64,000 nucleotides of DNA, taken from the NCBI GenBank assembly GCA_023376005.1, contig CM042145.1, forward strand, positions 98,750,702-98,814,701. The letters are read 5' to 3'. The position numbers and the translations under genes were made by a program. The notes under the pieces were generated by a model. That model was not told the origin of the DNA. It was given only the letters and a program-made list of their open reading frames with translations, and ran no database searches. Positions 32,565 through 42,345 of the stretch are shown piece after piece. Origin of the DNA: Doryteuthis pealeii. Taxonomy: Eukaryota; Mollusca; Cephalopoda; Myopsida; Loliginidae. Every line of letters begins with the position of its first letter. The stretch's first letter is position 1.

Positions 32565-32815
32565 TTTAGCTCAGTCGGTAGAGCGTCCGACTAGGAGCCA
32601 CAAGGTTCCGGTTTCGATACCAGCCCTCGTCAACTCAGCGTATCGTATGAGTAACACAAGGATCTGTGTGGCAAAGTGAGGAACTGATGGTAGGTGTGCC
32701 GCTGCGCCTTAGACGTCAAAACAATCTCATTGATCTAGCGCTAGTGAAACGGGGAAAGACTCTCTCGCTGTCTGGCTAAAACCGACTTTAGACCACCCTG
32801 ATGACTTTACTTTTT
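32565..32815 (+). mobile_element. SINE-C, full-length
   Basis: The head 'tagctcagtcggtagagcg' starts at about 32572 and the B box-like 'ggtttcgatacc' at about 32610. The body and 3' end run to about 32815. The following 120 bases are shared with the flank of the 52.0-kb copy. Confidence 0.85.
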
Positions 32816-32954
32816 ATATGGTTTCAAGTAAGTATTTCTACTTAATAATTTGCACAGTTATATGACTTGAAGTAATTAGTAATAATAATAATGATTAGTA
32901 AATTATTATAGCTTCAAATAAATATTCTTAACACAAATAATTCTTTAAAATTTC

Positions 32955-33605
32955 TTGATTTTACGGAATGACAACCCTTGGCTTATTTTATACAGAAGAC
33001 TTTTTTGTTTTATTCATTCTTGTTGGGTATTCAAATTATTTGCCAGCGAATTTTTAAAAATACATTTTAAACTCATTTTTAAGCTGTTTAACTCGTGGAT
33101 TGGACCCTAACAGGTATCACCAGTCAGAGTCGCCTGGGAGTAATAGCAATGAAGGGGTTTTCCAAACTCCCCAGAGCTAGATGCAGTTTAATGTCATGCC
33201 TAGGACACTAAGACCCCCAGCCACTGCCTTTTGGCAGATATGGTAAAGGGGATGGGGGGTTGCCATAACAACAGTAGGGCCGGGCTGTAGAATACACCGA
33301 CTGTGCCTCTGCAGAGAGGTAAGACCCTTCTACACAAATAGGGTTAAATATTGTCCAAACCAAATCACCCTTATGGCAACTCCCAACCTTTTTATCATAT
33401 ATGTGCTAGAAGGCAGTGGTTGAGAGTCCTCGGTATGACGTTAAACTGCATCTAATTAGGAAGTTCCAATTCTGGATCTTTGGGGAATGTGGAGTACCCC
33501 TTCATAGCCATTACTTTCAGGTTCACTCTGACCCGGAGTGGTAGTACCTGTTGGGGTCCCATCTATGAGTTAAATAGAAAAAGGAGTTTAAAAAATTAGT
33601 GGAAT
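32955..33605. mobile_element. Head-to-head inverted pair of RPT-A copies
   Basis: A reverse copy (32955-33285) meets a forward copy (33290-33605) at 'gctgtagaatacaccgactg'. The body segments complement each other, so the locus could fold back over about 200 bases. Confidence 0.7.
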
Positions 33606-33654
33606 GCTGGCTTTTGGAGTCATTCGTATTTATCATTCATCTAATTATGCAACC

Positions 33655-33895
33655 TTAGGGCACCCACTTTGGTAATCGTAAGGTTCCAAGTTTGATACCG
33701 GTCCTCACCAACCCAGCGCGTAAGTAGTACAGCTTGGTAGGCTAATTTTGGTAAGTTTCTGAGAGCTGACGTGTGGCGCTCCACCTCAGCAATAACCATC
33801 TTCTTAGTCAAGCTTAAGCGAAAAGATGATAGACTCCTCGCTGTTCGGTTTATACTGACATTAGGCCATTTAGCAGACGTTATTTTTACTTTAAT
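33655..33895 (+). mobile_element. SINE-C, diverged
   Basis: 'taaggttccaagtttgatac' is the B box region and 'gtggcgctccacctcagc' the body. The A box is decayed. Confidence 0.65.
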
Positions 33896-33904
33896 TAAAC
33901 ATTT

Positions 33905-33995
33905 ATTATTATTATTATTAGTTTTTTCTGAGTGACAACAAGTCTCTTCAGGTGTCTAGGACTCTCTGAGAATTCCATCTGATTTCAACAATTTG
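33905..33995 (-). mobile_element. Short 3' fragment of the 28.2-kb LINE type
   Basis: The complement of 'gagtgacaacaagtctcttc' matches the 3' end at 28250-28275. It adjoins (ATT)n at 33903-33918, so only the last 80 or so bases of the LINE were inserted. Confidence 0.6.
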
Positions 33996-34059
33996 ATTTA
34001 GATATGAATATCTAAAGTAAAATAGTTGCAAAAAGATCTGTTTGGTATTATATGCGTTA

Positions 34060-34330
34060 TTCTGACTATTGTCCTCATCTTCATTGTTATCTGACAAACG
34101 TTTCGGCCGATGTGCTCTCCGGTATTCTTCAGGTATTTCTTGTCGGACTCGGGAACCTTCTCGGACTCAGGAACCTTCTTTTCGGACTCGGGAACTTCTT
34201 GTCGTAATCGGGAACCTTCTTGTTGTAATCAGGAGTCATCACGGAACTTTGAACCTAACCCTTTATTCAGTCCACGGGTTTCTGTTCTCATTCCGCTAAC
34301 ATAGCTGGGGTAGAGGCGTTAAGCTGTGTT
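34060..34330. repeat. Dispersed repeat sharing an end with the 9.7-kb foldback
   Basis: It starts with 'ctattgtcctcatcttcatt' and contains short tandem units of 'ggactcgggaaccttct'. A diverged copy lies at 40480-40745. On the minus strand 34093-34132 shows CTGAAGA...GAAAC...GTC, faintly hammerhead-like but without helix I. Confidence 0.6.
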
Positions 34331-34681
34331 AATTATTATTCTATGTTACTGCTGCCCTTGAACCAGGATAGAACCTGCAGTTTAGAGATAACTGTCACTT
34401 AGAACTGGCTTAACCTAACTCCTTTATCCACTAGGCCATGTGTCCAATTGGACGAATAACGCAGGTAATACTAATCATCAAGCCTCATCTCAAACATCAG
34501 AGAAATAAATCTGTTTGACCTAAAGATTGGAACCAAACAGATGATACCTCTTACTCCCTTGATCTTATGACTATTTTCTGTTCTCCAAATCAAAAGCCCA
34601 GCTCCACCCTACTTAGTATAATCTTATGTCATGACGTTAGGGAATTGCGTTCATTCTACGTTCATATTTACATTTTTGTGC

Positions 34682-34797
34682 GTTTACAGCCAAGTCACTG
34701 CAAGCATCGGTTCCCGCTAGATCCCCGAAGTTAAGCAGCGATGAATTAGTTCAATATTTAGATGGTATCCATTTAAGCAACACCAGGTACTGTAAAT
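34682..34797 (+). pseudogene. 5S rRNA-derived sequence (SINE3-like head)
   Basis: It aligns by eye with animal 5S rRNA over its full length (about 116 bases). The 5' 'gtttacagcca' pairs with the 3' 'tactgtaaat' as helix I. 'catcggttcccg' and 'gatccccgaagttaagcagc' are the conserved central part with the pol III A box. The C-box region ('agatggtatcc') is mutated. Right after it (34815-34880) comes the RPT-A tail ('gttgatatgccgtgaaac'). A 5S head joined to a LINE-like tail is the structure of SINE3-type retroposons. It is not expected to work as rRNA. Confidence 0.8.
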
Positions 34798-34814
34798 GAC
34801 TTTATATCAAAATG

Positions 34815-34885
34815 CTTGATTTGGCGTTAAATGACCCGAAAATAGTTGATATGCCGTGAAACAAAAAAATAACCAACCAACCAAC
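34815..34885 (+). mobile_element. RPT-A tail attached to the 5S head
   Basis: 'ggcgttaaatgacccgaaaa' and 'gttgatatgccgtgaaaca', then (ccaa)n. This is the same tail as at 4.4, 19.0 and 22.0 kb. Confidence 0.75.
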
Positions 34886-34934
34886 ATTTTGTGTAGTTGT
34901 TTCTCAAAAGTGTTTTTTCTATGCACACAATCCT

Positions 34935-35130
34935 GGGTAATTCCATGTCAAATCATCCAGGACATATCACCCACGCCTTTCATCTTTCTGAAATTTTGTC
35001 CAAGTATGGAGTATGATAAAGTTAGACATTCCCCAAAATTTGAGTTTTCAATTCCAAAAATTGGCGGAGTTATCTCGATTTTTAGCTCTCCAAATTTGAG
35101 GGGGATCGCGAAAAGTGGCGACTTTTTGTA
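34935..35130 (+). mobile_element. Transposon fragment with the TGGGTAATTCCATG end
   Basis: It begins TGGGTAATTCCATGTCAAAT, identical to both ends of the 71-bp palindrome at 60.05 kb. It then continues as unique sequence with no second end found. It is probably a one-ended relic of the larger parent family. Confidence 0.5.
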
Positions 35131-35369
35131 ACCTATTTTTGTCTGTAAAATAAGTTCTAGAGCTTCCCTATTACTGTAAATTGGTTTATAAAAGCATTTT
35201 ACCACAAGGAATCCAAAACTGCTATCAAAAAAATCTTAAATCCAACCAATTTTAAGTTATTGATGATTTCTGGGGTTATTTCTTACTGGCAAGATCAATA
35301 TCCCAATGTGGCACAATTTTTTTTCTATTATTATTTAAAATTAATTTTTAAACAGATCAATTTTAGTCA

Positions 35370-35595
35370 AATATGGAACCCGAACAGCTATAACCGCTCC
35401 GGATTAGAGTGTACCTGGAAGTAATAGCAATAAAGGCGTACTCCACATGTCTCATATCTCCAGAACTGGAGACTCGCCATAGTAGACATGAGAGTAATGA
35501 CAATGTAGGCTTACTTTACATTCCATTTACCTAGACCTCCATACCTGGAACCTCTCAATCAGATGCATTTTAATGCCATACGCAGGACACTTCTT
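35370..35595 (-). mobile_element. RPT-A-like fragment, rearranged
   Basis: 'gagtgtacctggaagtaat' and 'tgcattttaatgccatacgc' are reversed RPT-A blocks, with a short internal duplication of the 'agtaatgacaatg' segment. Confidence 0.55.
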
Positions 35596-35609
35596 TTTGT
35601 TGGGCTGGG

Positions 35610-35975
35610 GTGGGGATTATTACCTATCTACAGGGTAAGAACAGTCAATGTAATCTACATCCCACCAACAGAGCAAGGTTTGATGAAGATGATGGTATTT
35701 TGCCATCGTATTTTCTAAACAATTCTTTTTTTTGCGGGGCCCCAAAAAAGCAATACTTCATACAAATCCTAAATTATTTTAATACTACCACTGGATTTCT
35801 CGTAAAATTCTACCCAAGAAAAGTTTTGTTTGACCTTGCCGAGGGCTTTGCTTTCAAATACATCCCCGGACAGATAGATCGGCAGAGACACCACAAATAT
35901 ACACAGGTAATCCTAAAGGTAAGGTCTCCAAAATATTCAGAAATCACAGAAACGTTTATTGTTTATTGTCAATAA
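35610..35975 (+). CDS. Unrecognised 121-codon open frame
   Basis: I do not recognise the product. The frame runs from ATG at 35610 to a stop at 35975, is not low-complexity and overlaps no named repeat. The predicted protein is rich in aromatic and basic residues and has no signal peptide or obvious motif. No intron signals or neighbours support it. It lies directly beside a mariner relic on the opposite strand. It may be a chance ORF, or part of an unrecognised transposon. Confidence 0.2.
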   Translation: MGIITYLQGKNSQCNLHPTNRARFDEDDGILPSYFLNNSFFCGAPKKQYFIQILNYFNTTTGFLVKFYPRKVLFDLAEGFAFKYIPGQIDRQRHHKYTQVILKVRSPKYSEITETFIVYCQ

Positions 35976-36006
35976 TCTTTACATCATTTTAAACTTTGAA
36001 CACGTA

Positions 36007-36280
36007 TATATTTAACTACATAATCGCCATTCCAATTGATGCATTTTTATAAGCGCTGTGGCAGTTTTTCTATGCCCATGTCACGCCAGCTAGCCAACAT
36101 GTCGAGGAAGCTTTAAACCTCGTCGTCGTTGCAAACTCCTAACACCACTTATGGACGTTTTTGACAGTCATGCATGACTCGCCATACACTTCCATTAATT
36201 GGCGATGAATTTCAATTAGTTTAATGCCTTTTGCATAGAAATCCTGATTTATTTTAATATTGTTATTGCGAATGTCACGG
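36007..36280 (-). pseudogene. Internally deleted mariner transposase
   Basis: On the minus strand the upstream part reads FYAKGIKLIEIHRQLMEVYG and VKNVHKWC. This is the N-terminal helix-turn-helix (HTH_48-type) that binds the inverted repeats in mariner transposases. It is followed within a few codons by MLASWRDMGIEKLPQRL and NGDYVVKY, the usual extreme C-terminus. The catalytic D,D34D domain between them is absent. Stops interrupt both parts. I could not identify the terminal inverted repeats. It is a second, differently sequenced example of the deletion type at 59.2 kb. Confidence 0.7.
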
Positions 36281-36789
36281 ATATAATTGATGTCGTTCCC
36301 TGTTATTAATAAAGTTGTTTTGATTGCAATCAGTGTGTGATTCTCTCATTATATTCACAGCTACGATAAATACAATACCGGTGGTCATTATCAAATCGAG
36401 TCAGCATTATTTACATCTTTCTTTTGTTTATGCATCGTCGAACACAGTACCCTGAACAGACATCAATTGATGACATAATTGTGCCCTGCGTCCATAAGTT
36501 CAGCCATTTTGAGTCGTTGACTTTTTTTTTAAAGTAGGAAAAATAAAATAAAATAACGGAACACTAAAAAAGAACCCGAATGTTTACGTGAATGTAAATG
36601 ACGCCAATTTAAAAACAAAACAAAAAAAATGTCGTTCTTTGACTGAAGAACTATTTAAGAGTCGGCCAATTATCGAAGACACCAACAGAGAACACGCAGA
36701 AATCCAGAATTATCACGGGAAAATATGCCTGAGACCATTTCCGGAACCACTAAGAATTGGAACTTATTGCAGATAGTGACAGCAACGTT

Positions 36790-36886
<97 letters not shown>

Positions 36887-37052
36887 TTATATTTTTCCAT
36901 GCTTCTAAGATAACCAAAAAAAGTTTCCCTAATATCCATCATATTGCATATGGATATTTTGTTTTTTATCCTTACCTTATTTTTTTCATGATTCAGAGAC
37001 AACCCCAAAAGTCTCCCAACATCCATCACTCACACACACACACACACACACA

Positions 37053-37130
<78 letters not shown>
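36790..37130. repeat. Two (CA)n(TA)n compound microsatellites
   Basis: (CA)n at 36791-36826 with (TA)n to 36884, then (CA)n at 37030-37087 with (TA)n to 37129. The spacer between them resembles 37490-37680 in part ('atccatcat...gtttttcat'). Confidence 0.9.
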
Positions 37131-37132
<2 letters not shown>

Positions 37133-37166
37133 TTTAACATTTTTGAAAAAACAAATGATGTTTATA

Positions 37167-37224
37167 ATTGCTGACAGAAATCTGTTTCGACCGCTTTAAT
37201 AGATCGGTCATCATCAAGAGCAAC
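37167..37224 (-). ncRNA. Hammerhead-like fold with inserted bases in the core
   Basis: Minus strand: helix I UUGCU with AGCAA (37219-37223 with 37168-37172), five perfect pairs. Core CUUGAUGAU (37210-37218), which is CUGAUGA with an extra U on each side. Helix II GACCG/CGGUC (37205-37209 with 37189-37193). GAAA. Helix III ACAG/CUGU around loop AUUU. C at the cleavage position (37173), giving a GUC site. All three helices are good, but the widened core argues against present activity. An AT-rich tail ends in (TA)n. Confidence 0.5.
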
Positions 37225-37459
37225 ATATGAGAGAAAGACGGGATGAACAACCGTTAGAAGAAAGGGTACAAACAAAATGCTATTATTCAATGCTGGAATT
37301 TTAAAAAATGCGTGTTCTGTGTTAAAAATAAAATAAATTTAATTTTTAAAGATCAGAAGCATTATAGTTCATAATAAAAAAGAGTTTGATGTAAAATTAT
37401 ATAAAAGTGTATAATGAGTATCAAAATTGTTCATGATATATTCAAGAAATAAATAAATT

Positions 37460-37492
<33 letters not shown>

Positions 37493-37913
37493 CGATGGAT
37501 GTTGAGAAACTTTTTGGGTTGTCTTAGAAGTATGGTAAAACATAAGATAAGGAGTAAAAACCAAAATTGAAAGCGATGAATATTGTGTTCTTAAACTTCT
37601 TTATTTATGCAAATATTTCGGGTGACTTCACCCCTTGTCAAAGGTTTCTCCTTATCTGATATTTTTCCATGCTCACTCACAACTGATTTTTTTTTTTTCA
37701 AATTTAAAGAACAACTTGCGAGATGCGCGTGTCTTTGAACTGACACCTTTAAGAAGAAGAAAATCTGAAAAGAACTAAACCTACGAAATTGTTAAGCATA
37801 TTAAATAAACATGATTTGTAAATTTTGTCCTCTTGAAAATTGGCCTTGAAGAGGCAAAGAAAACCGAAATAAATCTATTTCTGATATATTAAAATGTTCA
37901 TATATTTATTAAT

Positions 37914-37936
<23 letters not shown>

Positions 37937-37986
<50 letters not shown>
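37937..37986. repeat. (TA)n(GT)n microsatellite
   Basis: A GT tract of about 50 bases after a short TA tract. Confidence 0.9.
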
Positions 37987-37990
<4 letters not shown>

Positions 37991-38439
37991 ATTAATATAC
38001 TAAAAGATATTTATGATTTCAGTTTGTAAAAAATCAGAGCAACGATTACTTCAAGGTGTATGAATAAAAGAAAGAATGAAAAAAAGAAAGAAAACGACTC
38101 TATCTCATGACTGACTGAATAAAGCCTTTCGCTTGATTTAAAGATTCCGTATTTTACTGGTAAGCAATTAATGATCATTTATAATTATCTAATGCTAGAT
38201 CAAGCGCCAAATTGATTTATATCCTGAATTCTGTCAGTCATAAATCCTTATATATATATATATATATATAATCAGGTCACTCTGTTAGTACGCATTCCCA
38301 TGACTGTCCCTCGCCAATACATGAAATTTATAGTCGCGAGACCGACACGAGGAGGTGAGAAAATACACACACACGAACACATACACGCGCGCGCACTCAC
38401 CCATATATATATATACACTTTATCTGAGGATCCGGGCGT

Positions 38440-38530
38440 CCCATCGTAATGCTTAGCAAGCTTGTCTCGCAGATCCATTACTACTGAAGAGCGAATTCGA
38501 TCCTCGCTGGACGAACCATACACCATAACA
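38440..38530 (+). mobile_element. tRNA-like SINE head
   Basis: 'cgtaatgcttagcaagc' resembles an A box and 'gaattcgatcctcgctgg' a B box. It has the same head type as at 3.6 and 44.3 kb. Confidence 0.5.
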
Positions 38531-38732
38531 CACACGTCTTTTGCTCTGGACTGTTTCCTCTGTAATTAAAAAAAAAGATTAGTTTGAAATTCGTTTCAAG
38601 AACACTATTTTGTCATGGGATAGCTATTGTATCTCTTTTCAAGCGTTGATGTAGCTATCTATTCAATTGGCTTTCACTTCCTTCTTCCATATTTACTTAG
38701 TTCAAGACCAATAACAAGATTTATATGTTTGC

Positions 38733-38734
<2 letters not shown>

Positions 38735-38775
<41 letters not shown>

Positions 38776-38779
38776 TATG

Positions 38780-38814
<35 letters not shown>

Positions 38815-38825
38815 TGTATGTATGT
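38735..38825. repeat. (TA)n(TG)n microsatellite
   Basis: A TA tract with a short interruption, then a TG tract. Confidence 0.9.
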
Positions 38826-38944
38826 ATGTATATGGGATAGAAATGACCACAAACTCATCTGGTAAGGTTTTGGACCGTGGGCAGTGGGAGAAGAGCCTTG
38901 CAGGAGGGCACAAAAAAGTTTGAGACCAACTGTATACAGCATGA

Positions 38945-39125
38945 GCGGTTTAAACGAGATGTTCGCAAGAATAAAGAAGTAGACAATCAAGAGCATCAAA
39001 TCGGTCTACTATGTGACTAGTGTGGAAGGGTATGTCTGAGCAAGGCTGGCCTGATCAGTCACCAAACTGTGCATCGGCGGGATGAACCAATAAAATACCC
39101 TGTGCTCCTGGAAAACTGTAAATGT
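38945..39125 (+). pseudogene. LINE C-terminal fragment with Cys-His finger
   Basis: A frame beginning near 38945 reads RFKRDVRKNKEV and, after one stop, CGRVCLSKAGLISHQTVHRR. This is the single C2H2-like finger found at the end of many LINE polyproteins ('C..CGR.C.SKAGL..H...H'). It ends at (TA)n at 39127. There is no RT domain upstream. It is a different LINE type from those at 4.1, 22.3 and 28.2 kb. Confidence 0.6.
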
Positions 39126-39352
39126 TGATATATATATATATATATATATATATTCCAGTTTTAAAAAAGCCCTGACGATCCTAACGGTGATAATTGATTA
39201 GGCTTACTCAGATTATATTGGTTTTCCAAACCAGCTCCAAACACATTGAGCAGTTTTATATTCATTTATAATTATGTCATATTTGGTTAACTATTTTTAT
39301 CGACAGTCAAAATTGCGGCTCGCTCGATTTTTTGCCTTCTCTGTTAAATCAG

Positions 39353-39355
<3 letters not shown>

Positions 39356-39400
<45 letters not shown>
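39356..39400. repeat. (TA)n microsatellite
   Basis: A TA tract. Confidence 0.9.
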
Positions 39401-39404
<4 letters not shown>

Positions 39405-39469
39405 TTAGCAAAGACCTCTTTACAGTGTACCCTTTTTTTGATGTGTTATAGTAACACACAAACATGAAA

Positions 39470-40066
39470 TCTTATTATAATGGGGATTATGCGTTTTTCT
39501 GTCTGTAACCAAAACTATATCACTACTCAAGTCATTATTATTTATATCATTCTCCATGATTTTATTTTTATTTAAACCTCAATTATTAATAAAAATTGTT
39601 TTACATTATAAATACTGTTAACCATATCTACATATTAATAACATGCAATTGGATTTATATATACAACAAAATACCGGTTTCCATATGAACGGGAAGGATA
39701 ATTTGCATATTGATATTAAAATTTTATTTTAATAAATATGTGCTTAGTATTATTGATTTCTAATTATTTAGTTTTATCTTAATGAATATGAGCAAAAATC
39801 TCGGGGACAAATCTTAAAAGAAATCCATTGACAAGAAGAAATAACTGTAATTTTATTCTTTACTTCCTATTTTAACTGAATAGTTAAATCAGGAAAATTT
39901 AGCAATGAAAGTTTCAGTTGTTCTATTTTTTATTATACTCACCTCTGTTTCAAATCTTTTTATCTGCATTCTTATTTAGTTTCATTAGCCTTTCTAATTT
40001 AGTATAATATTTTATTACATTAAAACTTAAATACACTTGCACCCGGGGGTGTATATATTTGTTCGT
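39470..40066 (+). mobile_element. Hel-D Helitron, 3' end mutated
   Basis: 5' TCTTATTATAATGGGGATT after A. The body is collinear with 24126-24777. The hairpin region 'gcacccgggggtgt' is kept but CTAG is not. Confidence 0.75.
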
Positions 40067-40479
40067 TATTATAATATATGTATCTTTAATGTCCATCGTA
40101 ACGATTGCAGTTTCCTTGGAGTCTTAACTTCCGACTTTGGAATAGACTCGTAAATTACTTTCCCTTAGCAATGAAAATCCAACCTTTGAAACTGCTTTTC
40201 CGTTGCACTTAGGGGAAGTGATCAGAGCATTTATTGTTGTCTGTAGTTTATATCAACCTATCACGGGCATTTCAAATGCATTTTCATTAAAAGCACCTTA
40301 AGTAAATTTATTATTACACAAGGATATAAATAAATTTAGTTATGAATCTGTAATTGTGGATTGTGTTTCTTGGGATTTAAGACAAATCCCAATATTCGCA
40401 AGAATTTCTATCGATACTATTGATAATTAGTAGGAAGCGCTCTTCGCATAACGATTATCGTCATGAGAAAAGGACTGAG

Positions 40480-40745
40480 AATTATTTGGATTATTCGGAC
40501 TATTGTCCTCATCTTTATTGTTATCTGTACAACGTTACGGTCGATGTGCCCGGCCTTTTTGGGTATTCTTTGCGGATTCGGAAGCCTTCTTGAACTTGGG
40601 AGCCTTCTTTTCGAACTCGAGAACCTTCTTTTCGTAATCGGGAGCCATTATGGAACTTTGAAATCAACCTTTTATTCAATCCACAAGGGTACCCTGTTCT
40701 CATTCCGCTAACCATAGCTGAGGTACAGGTGTTAAGCTGTGTTAA
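40480..40745. repeat. Second copy of the 34.07-kb repeat
   Basis: 'ctattgtcctcatctttatt', tandem 'gggagccttcttttcg' units and 'ctcattccgctaaccatagc' match 34060-34330 in order. Confidence 0.65.
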
Positions 40746-41189
40746 TTGGACAAATAGCGTAATAGATAAAGGCGTTGGTTAAGAGTTCTAAGTGGCAGTT
40801 ATCTCTAGGCTGCACATTCAACCCTGGTCAAGGGCAACAGTAACATAGAATAATAAATAACATAATAATAATAATCCAAATAATAATAATTATCAAGCCT
40901 CATCTCAAAAACTCAGAGAAATAGAAAAAGACTAGTCTACCTGAATTCAAGGTACACATGCAAAATAGCGCGCAAAGATAATATCATTAGAATCGCATTT
41001 AACGTATAAATAGCATTAGATGTCGGAAACTGCCGAAGTAGCCTAACCCTTAGCCTAACCTTAACCCTAGCGTTTCAAAGGTTTCGCGTATTTCCGTGAA
41101 ATGTAATGAAATGCAATGCTTTTTATACGTATTCTAATGATATATTCTTTTGTGCGCTATTGTCCATTAGTACCACATTCAAGTTCTGA

Positions 41190-41310
41190 CCGGGTCTGTT
41201 TGCGTTATTACATTGTTCTAATACCCTTGGGAAAGGTATGAATTCAACTATTCTCCCTCCATCTATTGGGTGGACTGGACTCTTTAACCTTGGTATGACA
41301 ACCCCTGCTA
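41190..41310 (+). mobile_element. SINE-B body fragment
   Basis: 'cccttgggaaaggtatgaat' and 'tggactctttaaccttgg' are the forward body. The head and tail are missing. Confidence 0.65.
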
Positions 41311-41484
41311 GGTTATTCCTCCCCAAGACACGGGATATAAGTAGCACCCCACGGTCTAAACCATATCACGAGACTAGTAATGGTTACGTGTCTAATTTTG
41401 TTAGAGACTAAACGATTTTTGTTGTTCGTACTCGAGTAAACGAGATGACATGCCGTATAAATCAGTCAATTATTGTTGACTGAA

Positions 41485-42105
41485 AAGGAATATCCCTTCA
41501 TTGCCATTACTTCCATATTAACTCTGACCCGGAGTGGTAGTGCTGTTAGGGTCCCATCTATGGGTCAAATAAATCTTATTATAATGGAGATTCGGTGTCT
41601 GTCTGTAACCGAAACTATATCACTGCTTACGTCATTATACCCTTATGAATTGCATAAGTTTATCAAAGAGTATCTCATTTATAGTCAAAATCATTAATAT
41701 ATAGAATAGAATAATCTTATTTATTAATGATATCTCCATGAAAATCTGAGTTACATTTGCCTAAAAAAAGCCCATACTATTAATGCTTTTAAAATCCTGC
41801 AATGTGACTTATATATTACTAAGAAATAAACGTTTACATAATATATGGTGTGGTTAGTTTGCATACTGGTGTTAACAAAATCGGGTTTAATAAATAATTA
41901 CTTGGTATTAATGATTTCTAATATTAATGTTTTATTCTCCAACATATTAAAAATCAATCCTATGAATGGTTTTATATAAAAAAACAATTAAAGTATAATC
42001 AAAATAAGTGTACAACTTTTATATGTGTTCTTATTTAATTTTGTAAGTCTTTCTAATTTAGTATATTTCATTACATTAAAACTAAAATATTCATGCACAT
42101 ATTCT
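41485..42105 (+). mobile_element. Hel-D Helitron inserted in an RPT-A fragment
   Basis: The RPT-A blocks 'acccggagtggtagtgctg' and 'tcccatctatgggtcaaat' run to 41573. TCTTATTATAATGGAGATT starts at 41574. The 3' end near 42105 is decayed. This copy and those at 53.0 and 55.8 kb share a diverged middle ('catattaaaaatcaatcc'), so they form a subfamily. Confidence 0.7.
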
Positions 42106-42194
42106 TGTTTGTCAGTTTAAAAATTATTCGTATTTGACAGAACTGTGTGAGAAAAAAATCAAATTAAATCCTAAAAGTAAGCCTGCGGTTTCTT

Positions 42195-42345
42195 GAGTAT
42201 GACACTAAACTGCAACTGATGGTGAGGCTCCAGTTCTAGAAAGTATGGAGTACCCTTCATTGGCATTATCCCAAGGTTCACTCTGATCCAGATTGTTTCT
42301 ATCTGTTAAATTCCTATTCTTCCAGTCAAATAGACCTGTTTCAAA
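42195..42345 (+). mobile_element. RPT-A fragment, forward
   Basis: 'actgatggtgaggctccagt' and 'ggttcactctgatccagatt' occur in family order. Confidence 0.6.

Noticed and set aside
34682..34797. Functional 5S rRNA gene
   Set aside because: The C-box region is mutated, it is a single copy, and a retroposon tail follows directly.
37600..37650. Hammerhead on the minus strand ('gggtgacttcacccc' with TTTC)
   Set aside because: Helix II and GAAA are present, but the core reads UUGACAA with an extra G and no helix I or III could be built.
37830..37875. Hammerhead-like 'cttgaagaggc...ccgaaa'
   Set aside because: Only two helix II pairs are possible, and there is no helix I.
41045..41095. Interstitial telomeric repeat ('taaccttaaccctagcg')
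   Set aside because: Only about 30 bases of imperfect TTAGGG-like sequence, too short to distinguish from chance.
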